Below, one piece after another: positions 51,877 to 62,124 of a stretch of 64,000 nt of DNA; position 1 is the stretch's first letter, and each line of letters starts with the position of its first letter. The notes beneath the pieces were generated by a model, which ran no database searches, had not been told where the DNA came from, and saw only the letters and a list, made by a program, of their open reading frames with translations. Made by a program: the position numbers and the translations under genes. The stretch is taken from assembly GCA_030581615.1 (NCBI GenBank), contig JAKTTT010000059.1, forward strand, positions 62,001-126,000. Direction: 5' to 3'. This DNA is from Alloascoidea africana. Lineage: Eukaryota > Ascomycota > Alloascoideomycetes > Alloascoideales > Alloascoideaceae.

Positions 51877-53310
51877 ATGAAGAGGGTAGTTATCACAGGG
51901 CTTGGCCTGGTAACACCACTTGGTGTTGGCGTATCTCATTCGTGGAAACAGTTGATAAAGTCCGGTTCTGGTATCGTTTCTACTTCAGATCTCACCTCAA
52001 GGTTGTTGTTACAGCAGACGTCGTCCTCCCGAAGAAACAAACATCCAGAACTTACCAATATTGAAGAGTTAATTGACTCGATCCCGTGCAAAGCAGTTGG
52101 ACTAGTGCCAAGCGGATCCATTGAACAAGGAAAATGGACTTCTACTGATCATTTGACAGAAGCTGAGCAGAAGAGAATTCCCTTGTTTGCCCAGTATGCA
52201 ATAGTGGCAGCAAATGAAGCTCTCTCAGACGCAAATCTTCAATTAGATACCAACGACAAGCGATTAAGAACAGGTGTTTGTATAGGGAGTGGGATTGGGA
52301 GCATTGAAGACGCCTACTCAAATTCTGTCAATTTACATAAGGGTGTAAGTTATCCAAACTCAATTCATTTTCAAGACTGACTGACCTGTCTCTGTTTTCA
52401 AAAGGGCTTCAAAAAGGTGCAACCTTTGTTTGTTCCAAGGCTCCTCAATAACATGGCCGCTGGTCATGTAGCAATTAAACATAAGCTTTTAGGTCCAAAT
52501 CACTCGGCGTCTACTGCTTGTACAACGGGAAACCATTCAATAGGTGATGCCACCAGGTTTATTCAGTTTGGTGATGCCGACATCATGATTGCTGGAAGTA
52601 CCGAGGCCGCAATGCATCCCTTGTCGCTAGCGGGGTTCGCTCGCGCAAAATCTCTGAGCTGCAATTTTAACGATACCCCCGAAAGGGCGAGTAGACCATT
52701 CGATTCCAAAAGATGTGGGTTTGTTATGGGCGAGGGATCAGGAGTGGTTATTCTCGAGGAGCTGAACCATGCATTAGATCGAGGAGCTAGAATTTATGCG
52801 GAGGTTTTGGGTTATGGTCTATCAAGTGACGGCCATCATATAACAGCACCACCAGAGAACGGTGAAGGGGCGTTCAATTCCATGAGCCGTGCCCTTGAGC
52901 ACGCAAAGATCAGCCCAAGAGAAGTAGACTATGTGAATGCACACGCAACTTCTACACTCATCGGTGATAAAGCCGAAAATAGAGCCATATTGCGGCTACT
53001 TACACAGGAAGGAGAGCAGAAAGATCTACCTACGAGAGACCCCAGTGAAATTGTTATCTCTAGTTGTAAAGGCGCAATCGGCCATCTACTTGGAGGCGCT
53101 GGGAGTGTTGAGAGCATTTTTACTGTTCTTGCAATGCATCATGGCATTCTCCCGCCAACATTGAATCTGGAGAATCCTGACCCTGAAGAGGGTTTCATCT
53201 GTGATTATGTGCCTCAAACGAGCAAAGAAATGGATATCAAAGTGGCACTCAGCAATAGTTTTGGATTTGGAGGAACAAATGCTACTTTGTGCTTTAGGAG
53301 ATGGGAATAA
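51877..53310 (+). CDS. mitochondrial 3-oxoacyl-[acyl-carrier-protein] synthase
   Basis: Two exons, 51877-52344 and 52405-53310, joined in phase 0; the 60-nt intron has donor GTAAGT, CTGAC branch-like sequence and an AAAG acceptor. The spliced protein has 457 residues (yeast Cem1: 442). Splicing yields [20 protein letters not shown], matching the Cem1 block before the active site. Seen motifs: [23 protein letters not shown], the catalytic Cys in [13 protein letters not shown], His in [15 protein letters not shown], and Lys/His in [18 protein letters not shown]. It performs the condensing step of type II fatty-acid synthesis in mitochondria, supplying octanoate for lipoic acid. As in yeast Cem1, no obvious presequence precedes the conserved start. 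Confidence 0.95.
52345..52404 (+). other. 60-nt spliceosomal intron in CEM1
   Basis: GTAAGT donor and AG acceptor at 52403-52404; removal restores the conserved KAS frame. Without splicing the first frame stops at 52378-52380. Confidence 0.85.
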
Positions 53311-55051
53311 TTTTGCAGCAGTGAGAATAACTGGCCTCGTTAAACAGTCCATGGAGACCGGAGGCTTTTGTTGCGTCAAAATTGTGAGCATTTCGTCTGC
53401 ATTCACTTTAGCACGAATAGGAGCAGTTTTCATGTAAATAGGTATTGTCTCCCCATCATCTGGCAAGATCTTCAAATAATTTTATTATGATCAAAAGTTA
53501 GGATTCTAAAATCCGACTTACCGTAAACACTTGTTAAACAATTCTATTGAACAAGTCTTTTCAGCTTCCAAACTGTACGGATATCTCAGGGGCATTTTAA
53601 AGCACGTTCAAGACCTTGACGACAGAACTGTCCTGATGCCGCCGACAAACAGTGTCAGCCTGTACAAAATTGATCATTTAAAAAAGAATATTGCATTTCG
53701 TTACGATGATTGTAATGCCATAGTGAGCGCGGCTGACCGGGAAACAGGACATCCATTATTTTTCCGTTTTACTAGCCTTTCAGATTCTGGGGTAATGATA
53801 GAGCAGATACAAGGACTTTCTAACACGATGACTCTGGCTAAAGACTTAACATTGAAGGGCCACCTTGAAAGAAACCGGAAAGGAAGTCAAATGTTGTCTC
53901 TGGACACGAGTTACATGAGTAGAAATTTTGTTGTTAACAAACCCATTTGAGTTTAAATCTTGTCTTTGTTCTTCTGACCGAAAATAATACTCAAAAGCAT
54001 TAGATCGGTGCCATGCCTACTTGTCCGACAAAGAATTAAGAACTTAAGCAAGGCAGAAACACCGGGTTACCATTACTTTTGTCAATGCTGTTTTGATTAG
54101 TTGAATTTTTGCAGATTGAATGACACAGTTTTGATCAAGAGATTAAGAAAAATTTCCAATGCAATCGTGGCACAAGGAAAGTATGGACCACTGTTTTTTC
54201 AGCTGGGCTATACTGCATGGTGCTCACGCCTAACACTTCAGGCATCACTGAACTAAGACACATTGAAAGCTTCCAAGGCAGGAGATCTATTATCCATGTG
54301 CACTCTTGTAGTGATTACAGAGCCAGTGTGCCTTATTGGCGTAATGTATAGATAGTATCCACCTTTAGAATACTGTCTGGTGTAACTGGTGTGCTCCATT
54401 ATCGGAACATGTAGGAACACGAAACACCCTTGTAATGCTGCCTGATTCAGGCTGATGGACCTTGCATTTCTCGAAATGGGTACTCTTCGAGAACTCGAGA
54501 AGACTTTCCAACATCGACAGCAACCTTGGCAAGGAATTGAAAACTTTCAACTTGTATGGATTCTCACCTTATCCTTCTGAAACAGCAGGCTTTAAAAACC
54601 AGGAAACAAATTTTCGCTGTAGAAATGAATCTGCGTCGCCTGGATCCCAACTACTCGACTATTGACCTCGAAGGTTTAAACTAATCGCCAATCACCATTC
54701 ATTCAACGTGTGCTTCACCAAAACTCCCTTACCATTCATTCAATAATTTCTCTACATCAGAAAACAAAAAGCAAAATAGTTAGTCGACGAACATTAGTTA
54801 TTTGAAGATCATATGCGTAAAAGCTTCATCTTATCGCCGGTTGGGTACTTGAACTAGTCGGTCGTAAACAAAAAAATAAATTTCCCACTTTGTTCCTAGG
54901 CGGTTTTGGAAAAATAATGGCGTGAAAGATGTGATCTGAGACGCCCATCATGAAAAATCTCAAGCCCAATTTGTGCTTTCGTATGCTATAAACAATAAAA
55001 AAACGAGAAAAATACTTCCCAATTTAGCAAGCTTTGTAAGCTCTGTGCCTG
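53311..55051. other. intergenic with one unexplained frame
   Basis: Holds an open frame at about 53510-53950 on the plus strand, listed separately, and a possible minus-strand splice donor/branch arrangement near 53522-53470. From 53951 to 55051 no gene is recognised. Confidence 0.4.
53510..53950 (+). CDS. possible exon or gene fragment, unidentified
   Basis: Open for ~146 codons with protein-like composition (e.g. SIEQVFSASKLYGYLRGILK, DHLKKNIAFRYDDCNAIVSA, GHPLFFRF). The first in-frame ATG is at 53636, giving 104 residues; upstream in-frame sequence looks coding but has no ATG, so a missing 5' exon, a fragment, or a short gene are all possible. The block DCNAIVSAADRETGHPLFFR faintly recalls the C-terminal part of Rad9/Ddc1 checkpoint-clamp subunits, but the match is too weak to name. 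There is only ~200 bp between it and CEM1. Confidence 0.35.
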   Translation, partial: NPTYRKHLLNNSIEQVFSASKLYGYLRGILKHVQDLDDRTVLMPPTNSVSLYKIDHLKKNIAFRYDDCNAIVSAADRETGHPLFFRFTSLSDSGVMIEQIQGLSNTMTLAKDLTLKGHLERNRKGSQMLSLDTSYMSRNFVVNKPI

Positions 55052-55059
55052 TATATAAG
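55052..55059 (+). promoter_or_regulatory. TATA box of SDR copy 1
   Basis: TATATAAG, 70-77 bp before the ATG at 55129. It rules out the upstream in-frame ATG at 54973. Confidence 0.65.
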
Positions 55060-55128
55060 AGGCCAAAAGAATCTCATTTTTTCATTCTTACAATCTTTTT
55101 AATTCACTTCTCATCTTCCAAACTAAAA

Positions 55129-55896
55129 ATGACTACAAGCAAAGTTTACTTTATTACTGGAACTAACCGAGGAATTGGTTTGGTTTTGGTCAAAATTCTT
55201 TCACAGAATACAGACAACTTTATCATTGGTACCGCCCGTCAACCAAACAAAGCAACAGAGTTACAGGATTGGATCAAGGAGCATGATAATGTGAAAGTGG
55301 TTAAAATGGATGTGACCCAAGAGGAGAGCATTATAGAGGGAATGAAGCAAACCAAAGAAATCTTGGAAGGCAAGCCTATTGATTGCCTGATTTCTAATGC
55401 TGGCGTGGGAACTTCGTTCCTGTCAATGCGCGATACAAGCGTTCAAGACCTTGAGGACCATTTTAGAGTGAATGTGATTGGACCCGTAACATTGGTCAAG
55501 CACTTCTATCCTTTGTTGGAGAATGGAATAGACAAGAAGATAGTTTTTGTCTCAAGTATTGCAGGGTGCGTTGGAGGGTTCATTGGCGCACAATGTGGAG
55601 CCTACGGCACGTCAAAAGCTGCCCTGAACTATGTTACTAAGGCTCTGTCATGCGAGCTTGGGGAAAAGGGATTTACAGTTATTTCATTGCATCCCGGTTT
55701 GGTGGAAACCGATATGCTTGCAGACTGCTTCTCTGATATTGAGAAGACACTGGAGGAAGATATTTTCTTGCAGTTCAAGAAGCAACAGATTACCACCGAG
55801 GAGTCTGCTACCTCCCAGATCAAAGTGATTCAGGCCCTGACTACTAAAGACAATGGATCTTTCCTCTCCTACGATGGTTCAGTGGTGCCATGGTAA
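55129..55896 (+). CDS. short-chain dehydrogenase/reductase (copy 1)
   Basis: 255 residues from 55129; an in-frame ATG at 54973 lies upstream of the TATA box and adds 52 residues before the nucleotide fold. Classical SDR motifs: TGTNRGIGL cofactor loop, DVTQ, ISNAGVG, the catalytic Ser in VFVSSIAG and Tyr/Lys in YGTSKAALN, then HPGLVETDM. It resembles the yeast Nre1/Irc24 and YKL071W-type NADP(H) ketone/aldehyde reductases. TARQPNK after strand 2 suggests NADPH preference. The C-terminus GSFLSYDGSVVPW is shared with copy 2 (GKFLSYTGSPLAW), so the pair is a tandem duplication. Cytosolic; substrate unknown. Confidence 0.9.
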   Translation: MTTSKVYFITGTNRGIGLVLVKILSQNTDNFIIGTARQPNKATELQDWIKEHDNVKVVKMDVTQEESIIEGMKQTKEILEGKPIDCLISNAGVGTSFLSMRDTSVQDLEDHFRVNVIGPVTLVKHFYPLLENGIDKKIVFVSSIAGCVGGFIGAQCGAYGTSKAALNYVTKALSCELGEKGFTVISLHPGLVETDMLADCFSDIEKTLEEDIFLQFKKQQITTEESATSQIKVIQALTTKDNGSFLSYDGSVVPW

Positions 55897-57079
55897 ACAA
55901 GCTAACGAAGAAAAGAACATCAAAACAATAGAACCTTGAATAATGAGCAATTGATTTAGAAATTTAAAAAAAATTTTTAAGCAGCTTTTATGTTAGTAAC
56001 AACACGATATTGTAATGGCCATTAAGATAATCCGTCCAGTATGAGCTTTACCTGGCTTATGCAGGGCGCAGCTGTTCAAAAGCTTAGCCATTTGAAGCAG
56101 AAATTCTTCTATGTACAGATGTGAAAGTGTTAGTTTACCTGGTAATGCTCCTATCACATGTTTTTGATGATAATTGAATAATTGAGATGCATATACTTGC
56201 GTAATTAGTTGCTCATTGATTTGCGAGTATCCTTCAAGGCGGACTTAAAAATGCATCGAAAAGGTCTAAAGAAATAATAATTGGTGTTTATCCATAGCAA
56301 CGCACAAGCCTTTTTTGCTGCCAAGACTTTGGATGATGAAAGTTTGATACTTTCATGAGTACCAGGTTTTCGAAATTCACGCCAGAATCCCGAAAAGGGT
56401 GTTGATTTTCTGAAAGCAGATAGTAATATAAGTGCACGGTTAGTTTCAAGGGTTGCGCTTCTTAGGGTTGAAACATAAGGAGAACAAAATAAAGGAAGAG
56501 CGGCCAAGGCTCAGAACTGTCAAAGAACTAAAGAGCTGCAAATAATGAAAGCTGACAGAATATTTTCTCCCTGAGACAAAAGCTGTTACATAGGGGCGGC
56601 ATTTTTCTAATAGAAATGCTTTAACTGTAGCGGATTGGGAAGCACACAAGTAGAAAAATGAGTGCCAACAACGATGTTCTTTGATTTTTCTAGATCATTT
56701 TTCTCTTCTGACTATTGCAAAAAAATGTTTAGTACGATTCCAGGATAACTAAGGATTTTTGTTCCCATTCAATTTGATACCATCCTCTGCCAAAATTAGA
56801 ACAGCACTCCGGCAAGGTTCTTATCGCACAATACGATTAATAGTGCGTTATAAATGTGTCAAAAAGTGCATGGCAGCGTTTAGATTCAGAATATCAGTAT
56901 TTCTCTCCTTTTTTTATGTGACTACCGAAAGTCAAGAAGCACTCATGATTATAAGTTCATGCGAGGAAGGTGGGGACAATGAAGACAGAAGTATTTAAAC
57001 CTAATATCTTCTCGAGAACTATTCTGTTGGACATCCCAAAAACCAAAAGATATAACTCTTAGCTGTTTAAAATAAGGAA
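55897..57079. other. intergenic between the SDR pair
   Basis: About 1.2 kb. Overlapping minus-strand frames at 56205-56649 show no recognisable domain. TATTTAAA at 56991-56998 may be the TATA element of SDR copy 2. Confidence 0.45.
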
Positions 57080-57844
57080 ATGACAGTCTACAAAAAAGTT
57101 TATTTTATCTCCGGTGCAAACAGAGGATTAGGCTTTGCCCTTTTGAAACAATTAAGCGAAACTCCAGAGAACTTTGTTATCGGAACTGCCAGAACCCCAG
57201 AACGCGCGGCCAAACTAAGAGAATGGACAAAAATCCATACAAATACAAGGCTCATCCAGCTTGATGTGACTGACGAAGACAGTGTCGCCAAAGCTGTTGA
57301 AGAAACTAGCAAACTGGTTGATGGAATTGATGTCTTGATTTCTAACGCAGGAATATCGACAACAATTGCTCCTGTAATCAATACACCAGTTGCTCGTTTT
57401 GAAGAAATTTTCAGAACAAATACTTTAGGTTCTATCAGCGTGGTCTCTAAATTTCATCCACTTCTTTTGAAAAAAGAAACTCGAGAAATAGTTCTCATTT
57501 CATCAATCGCAGGCTCGATAGGTGACCACATAAACAGTTTCTGTGGCGCTTATGGCATGTCAAAAGCAGCCTTGAATTATCTTGCAAAATCTCTATCTCT
57601 TGAACTGGAAAACGATGGTTTCGTAGTTGCTGCTCTCCATCCTGGTGTGGTGGACACAGAGATGCTCCAGGACTGCCTTGTTCAAGCAGAAGCTCTATCT
57701 GGACACGAGGCAAGAAAAACATATGACGATGTTACTATCACTACCGAAGAATCGGCCAAAGCATTAGCCTCTGTTATAAACGGATTGACTAAAGACAGCA
57801 ATGGCAAGTTCCTTAGTTACACGGGTTCCCCATTAGCCTGGTAA
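57080..57844 (+). CDS. short-chain dehydrogenase/reductase (copy 2)
   Basis: 254 residues. The cofactor loop SGANRGLGF, the TARTPER pocket, LDVTDEDSV, ISNAGIS, catalytic Ser in LISSIAGSIG, YGMSKAALNYLAK and HPGVVDTEM match copy 1 throughout, including the final LSYTGSPLAW. It is a tandem paralogue about as diverged as members of the Nre1/Irc24 group. Likely an NADPH-dependent carbonyl reductase in the cytosol; the different mid-region (STTIAPVINTPVARFEE versus copy 1) suggests different substrates. Confidence 0.9.
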   Translation: MTVYKKVYFISGANRGLGFALLKQLSETPENFVIGTARTPERAAKLREWTKIHTNTRLIQLDVTDEDSVAKAVEETSKLVDGIDVLISNAGISTTIAPVINTPVARFEEIFRTNTLGSISVVSKFHPLLLKKETREIVLISSIAGSIGDHINSFCGAYGMSKAALNYLAKSLSLELENDGFVVAALHPGVVDTEMLQDCLVQAEALSGHEARKTYDDVTITTEESAKALASVINGLTKDSNGKFLSYTGSPLAW

Positions 57845-58140
57845 CTCAACAGATAGCCAATATCTATACAAGGCTGATTGATGCAGGGGATTCCAATTTG
57901 CAAGAATACGGCGGGGGATGAACATTAGGATTACATAGATCATAAATGTTGACATGAGTATGAAATGAACTAGATAAACATTATAAACATTTCATCCAAA
58001 CCGGGTAATCGAGTAAGCGCTGATGCGGCCTTCTGTTTCGGGCCTGTTGGTGGTGAGGTGCCACCGCCTACTTGCCAGTTGTGCACAAGATGTGGGAGAC
58101 AGACAAGGTCCAATACTCCTTCCATTCAAAGATAAAATAA

Positions 58141-59412
58141 ATGTCATTCTTTAGTAAGATCGCCGCAGCTCCTCCAGAGCCCTTGCTTGCGCTGGCCACG
58201 AAATATTCGTTCGACAATTGCACTTATAAGGTTAACCTTAGTATTACCGCGTATCGTGATAATGATGGAAATCCCTGGGTTCTGCCCAGTGTAAAGTTGG
58301 CCGAGGAGAAACTCCTTCAAGATTCAAACCACAATCATGAGTATCTTCCGATAACGGGCTTCTATCCTCTTGTTGAAAGGTCAGCTGCAAATCTGGTCTT
58401 TGGAGAAAGTTCGATGCCTCAGCATAGAGTCACACTACAGACCTTGAGTGGAACTGGTGCTCTTCACTTGACAGCCACGTTTTTGGCCAAGTTCAAGTCG
58501 AGCATTGGTACCAATGGATGGAGCCCAAAAGTCTATATCTCAGATCCAACCTGGGAAAAACACCGCCAAATTTTTGAGAATGCCGGGCTCAGAGTTGAGA
58601 AGTATCCGTATTGGAGCCCAACCACTCTGGGTTTAGACTTTGAAGGCATGAAGACAAAACTGGAGTCTGCCACTTCTGGTTCTATCGTCGTGCTGCAGAC
58701 TTGTGGACATAACCCAACAGGAGTAGACCCAACTCATGAGCAATGGGTACAAATCTTTGAGATAATCAAATCAAGGAGACTACTCCCTGTATTTGATTTT
58801 GCATATCAAGGCTTTGCAACAGGATCACTTGAAGATGATGCATGGCCTATAAGACATTTTGCTGCTAAAAAGGAGGTTGAACTTGTAGTATGCCAATCTT
58901 TTGCAACAAATTTCGGACTTTATGGCGAGCGTACTGGTGCCCTTCACATTGTCCTTAACGATTCTATTACTGCCAACTCGATAAAATCTCAACTTGCAAT
59001 GATTCAAAGGAATGAAATTTCAAACCCGCCTTCCTATGGTGCAAAAGTAGTAGCTAGAATTCTTAATGACCCAACTCTTTTCAAACAGTGGACTCATGAC
59101 CTTGAGATAATGTCGAATAGAGTACGATTGATGAGACATATGCTAAAAGAAACTCTAGAAACTTTGAAAACACCAGGTAATTGGGCTCATCTTACTAATC
59201 AAAAGGGCATGTTTTCCTGTACAGGATTAAATGAAGAACATGTTGATACACTTCGAGATAAATTTCACATTTATATGAGAAGAGATGGAATAATCTCAAT
59301 AGTTGGGTTGAATCTTCAGAATGTGGAATATGTTGCAAAAAGTATCGACCATGTGGTTCGAGAGAAAGCTAAGGCGTTAGGAGGTGTAAGCAAGACAGAA
59401 TCCCAGATTTAG
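58141..59412 (+). CDS. aspartate-aminotransferase-like protein lacking catalytic Lys (pseudoenzyme candidate)
   Basis: 423 residues, colinear with fold-type I aspartate aminotransferase (Aat1/Aat2, ~418-450). Retained: EYLPITG, LSGTGALHL (phosphate cup), SDPTWEKH, CGHNPTGVDPT, FDFAYQGF (Asp under the pyridine ring, Tyr), SNPPSYGAK and YGERTG. Changed: the PLP-binding lysine of the family motif SFAKNFGLY is Thr256 (SFATNFGLY, codon ACA); the Arg of GRIS-AGL that grips the substrate alpha-carboxylate is Ile384 (GIISIVGL, codon ATA); and LGVGAYR reads LSITAYR. The frame is otherwise intact from start to stop. Lys is required for transamination in this family, so ordinary AAT activity is not expected. 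It may be a regulatory or structural paralogue, or an early-stage pseudogene. It ends SQI, not a clear peroxisomal signal. Confidence 0.92.
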   Translation: MSFFSKIAAAPPEPLLALATKYSFDNCTYKVNLSITAYRDNDGNPWVLPSVKLAEEKLLQDSNHNHEYLPITGFYPLVERSAANLVFGESSMPQHRVTLQTLSGTGALHLTATFLAKFKSSIGTNGWSPKVYISDPTWEKHRQIFENAGLRVEKYPYWSPTTLGLDFEGMKTKLESATSGSIVVLQTCGHNPTGVDPTHEQWVQIFEIIKSRRLLPVFDFAYQGFATGSLEDDAWPIRHFAAKKEVELVVCQSFATNFGLYGERTGALHIVLNDSITANSIKSQLAMIQRNEISNPPSYGAKVVARILNDPTLFKQWTHDLEIMSNRVRLMRHMLKETLETLKTPGNWAHLTNQKGMFSCTGLNEEHVDTLRDKFHIYMRRDGIISIVGLNLQNVEYVAKSIDHVVREKAKALGGVSKTESQI

Positions 59413-59622
59413 CTACGTTTTTTTCATGATAATCATATTTGAGATAAATTTACCAGGCATCCATTTTTCATGTTTTTTTTGGTTTAGAAACACGCTTTGT
59501 TTGTGTCAGTACCTTGGGCGTTTGAAAAGCCGGGTTACTCCCATCAATTCTGTGCTCTTTGCCAGCAAAGCCCATTAATTTGAAGAATGGCAAACCAATT
59601 TTAAAAAAGAAAGGAACCAGAA

Positions 59623-62124
59623 ATGGCAATCAAACTGAAAAATTGGTTTGGTCAATTTTTGGGGACCACTCTTGTGTTGGTTTACACGATACTGAGTGCA
59701 CAGATAACAGCAGCTCAAAGTTTGCAAGATGGGAATGACGTTTCTATTTTGCTAAACGAATATACCCGGGCCTCGAACAAATCTCTACTATGGGGTCCGT
59801 ACCGCTCAAACCTCTATCTTGGAATCCGACCAAGAATACCTCGATCGTTACTTTCTGGGTTTTTCTGGTTCAATGCAGATTCTTATCAGGGGCTTAACCA
59901 TGCAAGGCATTTTTGTGATCAAAGAGATGATTTACGTACTTTTGGGTGGACTCAATTTGACCCAAGGTTAGGAGGGCGTGAGATTATCAGCGATAATGAA
60001 TTGAAATTGGATTTAACGTTTGATTTTGTGAAAGATGGTGGGAACTGGGCGGTTAGAGTCACTGGGGTTCCTAGACCTGGACATGAAAATGAAATTACCT
60101 CTCTCGTTTTCTATACTGGATTAGAAGGTGATAATGGATTTCTAGACTTGAAAAATGAGGAATCTACAAACGGGTATACCTCTCCAATTAAACTTGCTGG
60201 GAAATCTCCCGAACTTGGAGATTTTGAAATCCGAGTTACAAATGGATTAAAATCTCACAAAAACAGACATCCAACCTCATCCCATCCTTTGGAGAAAGAT
60301 CTCAGCAGTACCAAAACACACCACATGTCGCTTAAAGTCCCCGACGATTTTATATGGAAGGCAAAGGACATTTTCTATACCCTTGTGGAACAGTCAATTG
60401 AAGAGTTGACAGCTGCAGCTGATTTGGAATCAACACCTCCCCCACCCCATGTTCTTTTAAAACTGAAGAACTCCAATGGGTACACGGGCAACCTTCATTT
60501 TGTTCAAAAAACTTTTAAAGGCAAGTTTGCATTTGACATTGTCTATAACTCAAAGAATGAAGAGAAAATGCTTACGCCTGTTAGAATTGGAGAGTTGGTT
60601 GACAACCTTGCAACACAATTTGATGAAAAATTTGAAAAAACTTTTAATTTACAACCTCCATTTGATAATGCCAAACATACCTCTTTTGCTAAAGAGATGC
60701 TTTCAAATCTGTTGGGTGGTGTTGGATACTTCTATGGCGACTCCATTGTGAATAGAGAACATGAACACGACTTTGATGACTTTAACGATGAGGACATCAC
60801 CGGAAAGGATCATCTTGGGAAATTGGAATCTGAACATGAGTTGTATACAGCAGTTCCAAGCCGACCTTTTTTCCCTCGAGGCTTTTATTGGGATGAAGGA
60901 TTTCATTTGATTCCCATTTTGGAGTACGATGTGGATCAATGCCTCGAGATTTTGAAAAGTTGGTTCTCGTTAATTGATGAAGAAGGATGGATTGCAAGGG
61001 AGCAAATCTTGGGACCAGAAGCAAGGAATTTTGTTCCCGAAGAGTTTCAAACGCAATATCCTCATCATGCAAATCCTCCTACAATGATGATTGTTTTCAC
61101 ATCTCTTTTGGATAAGGCAAAAAAACTGCAACAAGATGGTCAAAACCAGTACAACCCAGATTTTATATCGTTTAATAGTGGCGATGGATTGGGCACGGAT
61201 TCTTTTGATAAAAATGATCTGGGGAATGCTCATATGAAGTATCCATCTTTGCTTGTAGATTATGCTCACAAGATCTATCCCTCACTTCAGAAGCACTATG
61301 ACTGGTTCCGAAGATCGCAGAAGGGCGAAATTAAGGAGTGGGATAGAGAAGCGTTTTCTCAAACGGAGGGATATAGATGGCGAGGAAGAACAGAGACGCA
61401 TTGTTTGGCAAGTGGCTTGGATGATTATCCCCGAGCCGAGGAACCAAACGAAGGAGAGCTCCATGTGGATCTACTAACCTGGATCGGGGTTATGACGAGG
61501 TCAATGAGACAGATTGCTGAATTGTTGGACAAGGATGAGGACGCAAAGAAATATCAAGAGATTGAATATGCAATTGTACGAAACCTTGATGATTTGCATT
61601 GGAGTGAGGATGAACAGAGCTACTGCGATCTTACATTGAACGACGATGATGAAAACGAATTTGCATGCCATAAGGGTTACGTATCTATTCTACCTTTTCT
61701 TATGCAAATTATTCCTTTGGAATCGCCCCATCTGTATGCGGTTTTAAAGACAATTTCAAATCCTGAAGAGCTGTTTAGTCCATTTGGCATCCGAAGTCTG
61801 TCAAAGCAAGACCCCTATTTTAAAACAGGTGAAAACTATTGGCGCAGCTCAATATGGGTGAATATGAATTATCTTACATTAACGAGTCTGGAGTACTATG
61901 GCGAAAATGCTGAAGATGAACAAGTTAGAAAGTTGGCTGCTAAGACTTACAAAAAGTTGAGAGAAGATCTTGTACAAAATGTTTACAAGCAATGGAAGCA
62001 GACGGGTTTTGCTTATGAGCAGTATAATGAGGATGATGGCAGTCCCAAAGGCGTGAGACATTTTCTGGGATGGACTTCTCTTGTAGTGATGATTATGAAG
62101 ATGAAAGAAACTCTGAACATCTAA
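59623..62124 (+). CDS. ER processing alpha-glucosidase I (GH63)
   Basis: 833 residues (yeast Cwh41: 833). An N-terminal hydrophobic segment (LGTTLVLVYTILSAQITAA) serves as a signal or type II anchor. The N-terminal beta-sandwich includes LLWGPYRSNLYLGIRPR and TFGWTQFDPRLGG. The catalytic (alpha/alpha) barrel contains FFPRGFYWDEGFHLIPI, GWIAREQILGPEA, PHHANPPTMM, HYDWFRRSQKGE, YRWRGRTETHCLASGLDDYP and RSSIWVNMNYL. It removes the outermost alpha-1,2-glucose from Glc3Man9GlcNAc2 on new glycoproteins in the ER lumen. Two acidic insertions (near 385 and 680) are not part of the core motifs. Confidence 0.97.
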   Translation: MAIKLKNWFGQFLGTTLVLVYTILSAQITAAQSLQDGNDVSILLNEYTRASNKSLLWGPYRSNLYLGIRPRIPRSLLSGFFWFNADSYQGLNHARHFCDQRDDLRTFGWTQFDPRLGGREIISDNELKLDLTFDFVKDGGNWAVRVTGVPRPGHENEITSLVFYTGLEGDNGFLDLKNEESTNGYTSPIKLAGKSPELGDFEIRVTNGLKSHKNRHPTSSHPLEKDLSSTKTHHMSLKVPDDFIWKAKDIFYTLVEQSIEELTAAADLESTPPPPHVLLKLKNSNGYTGNLHFVQKTFKGKFAFDIVYNSKNEEKMLTPVRIGELVDNLATQFDEKFEKTFNLQPPFDNAKHTSFAKEMLSNLLGGVGYFYGDSIVNREHEHDFDDFNDEDITGKDHLGKLESEHELYTAVPSRPFFPRGFYWDEGFHLIPILEYDVDQCLEILKSWFSLIDEEGWIAREQILGPEARNFVPEEFQTQYPHHANPPTMMIVFTSLLDKAKKLQQDGQNQYNPDFISFNSGDGLGTDSFDKNDLGNAHMKYPSLLVDYAHKIYPSLQKHYDWFRRSQKGEIKEWDREAFSQTEGYRWRGRTETHCLASGLDDYPRAEEPNEGELHVDLLTWIGVMTRSMRQIAELLDKDEDAKKYQEIEYAIVRNLDDLHWSEDEQSYCDLTLNDDDENEFACHKGYVSILPFLMQIIPLESPHLYAVLKTISNPEELFSPFGIRSLSKQDPYFKTGENYWRSSIWVNMNYLTLTSLEYYGENAEDEQVRKLAAKTYKKLREDLVQNVYKQWKQTGFAYEQYNEDDGSPKGVRHFLGWTSLVVMIMKMKETLNI

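Noticed and set aside
53086-53475. Minus-strand 129-codon frame as a full gene
   Set aside because: Most of it is antisense to the CEM1 3' end and it begins at a non-ATG codon. Only the part outside CEM1 looks coding, so it is noted as a finding, not called as a gene.
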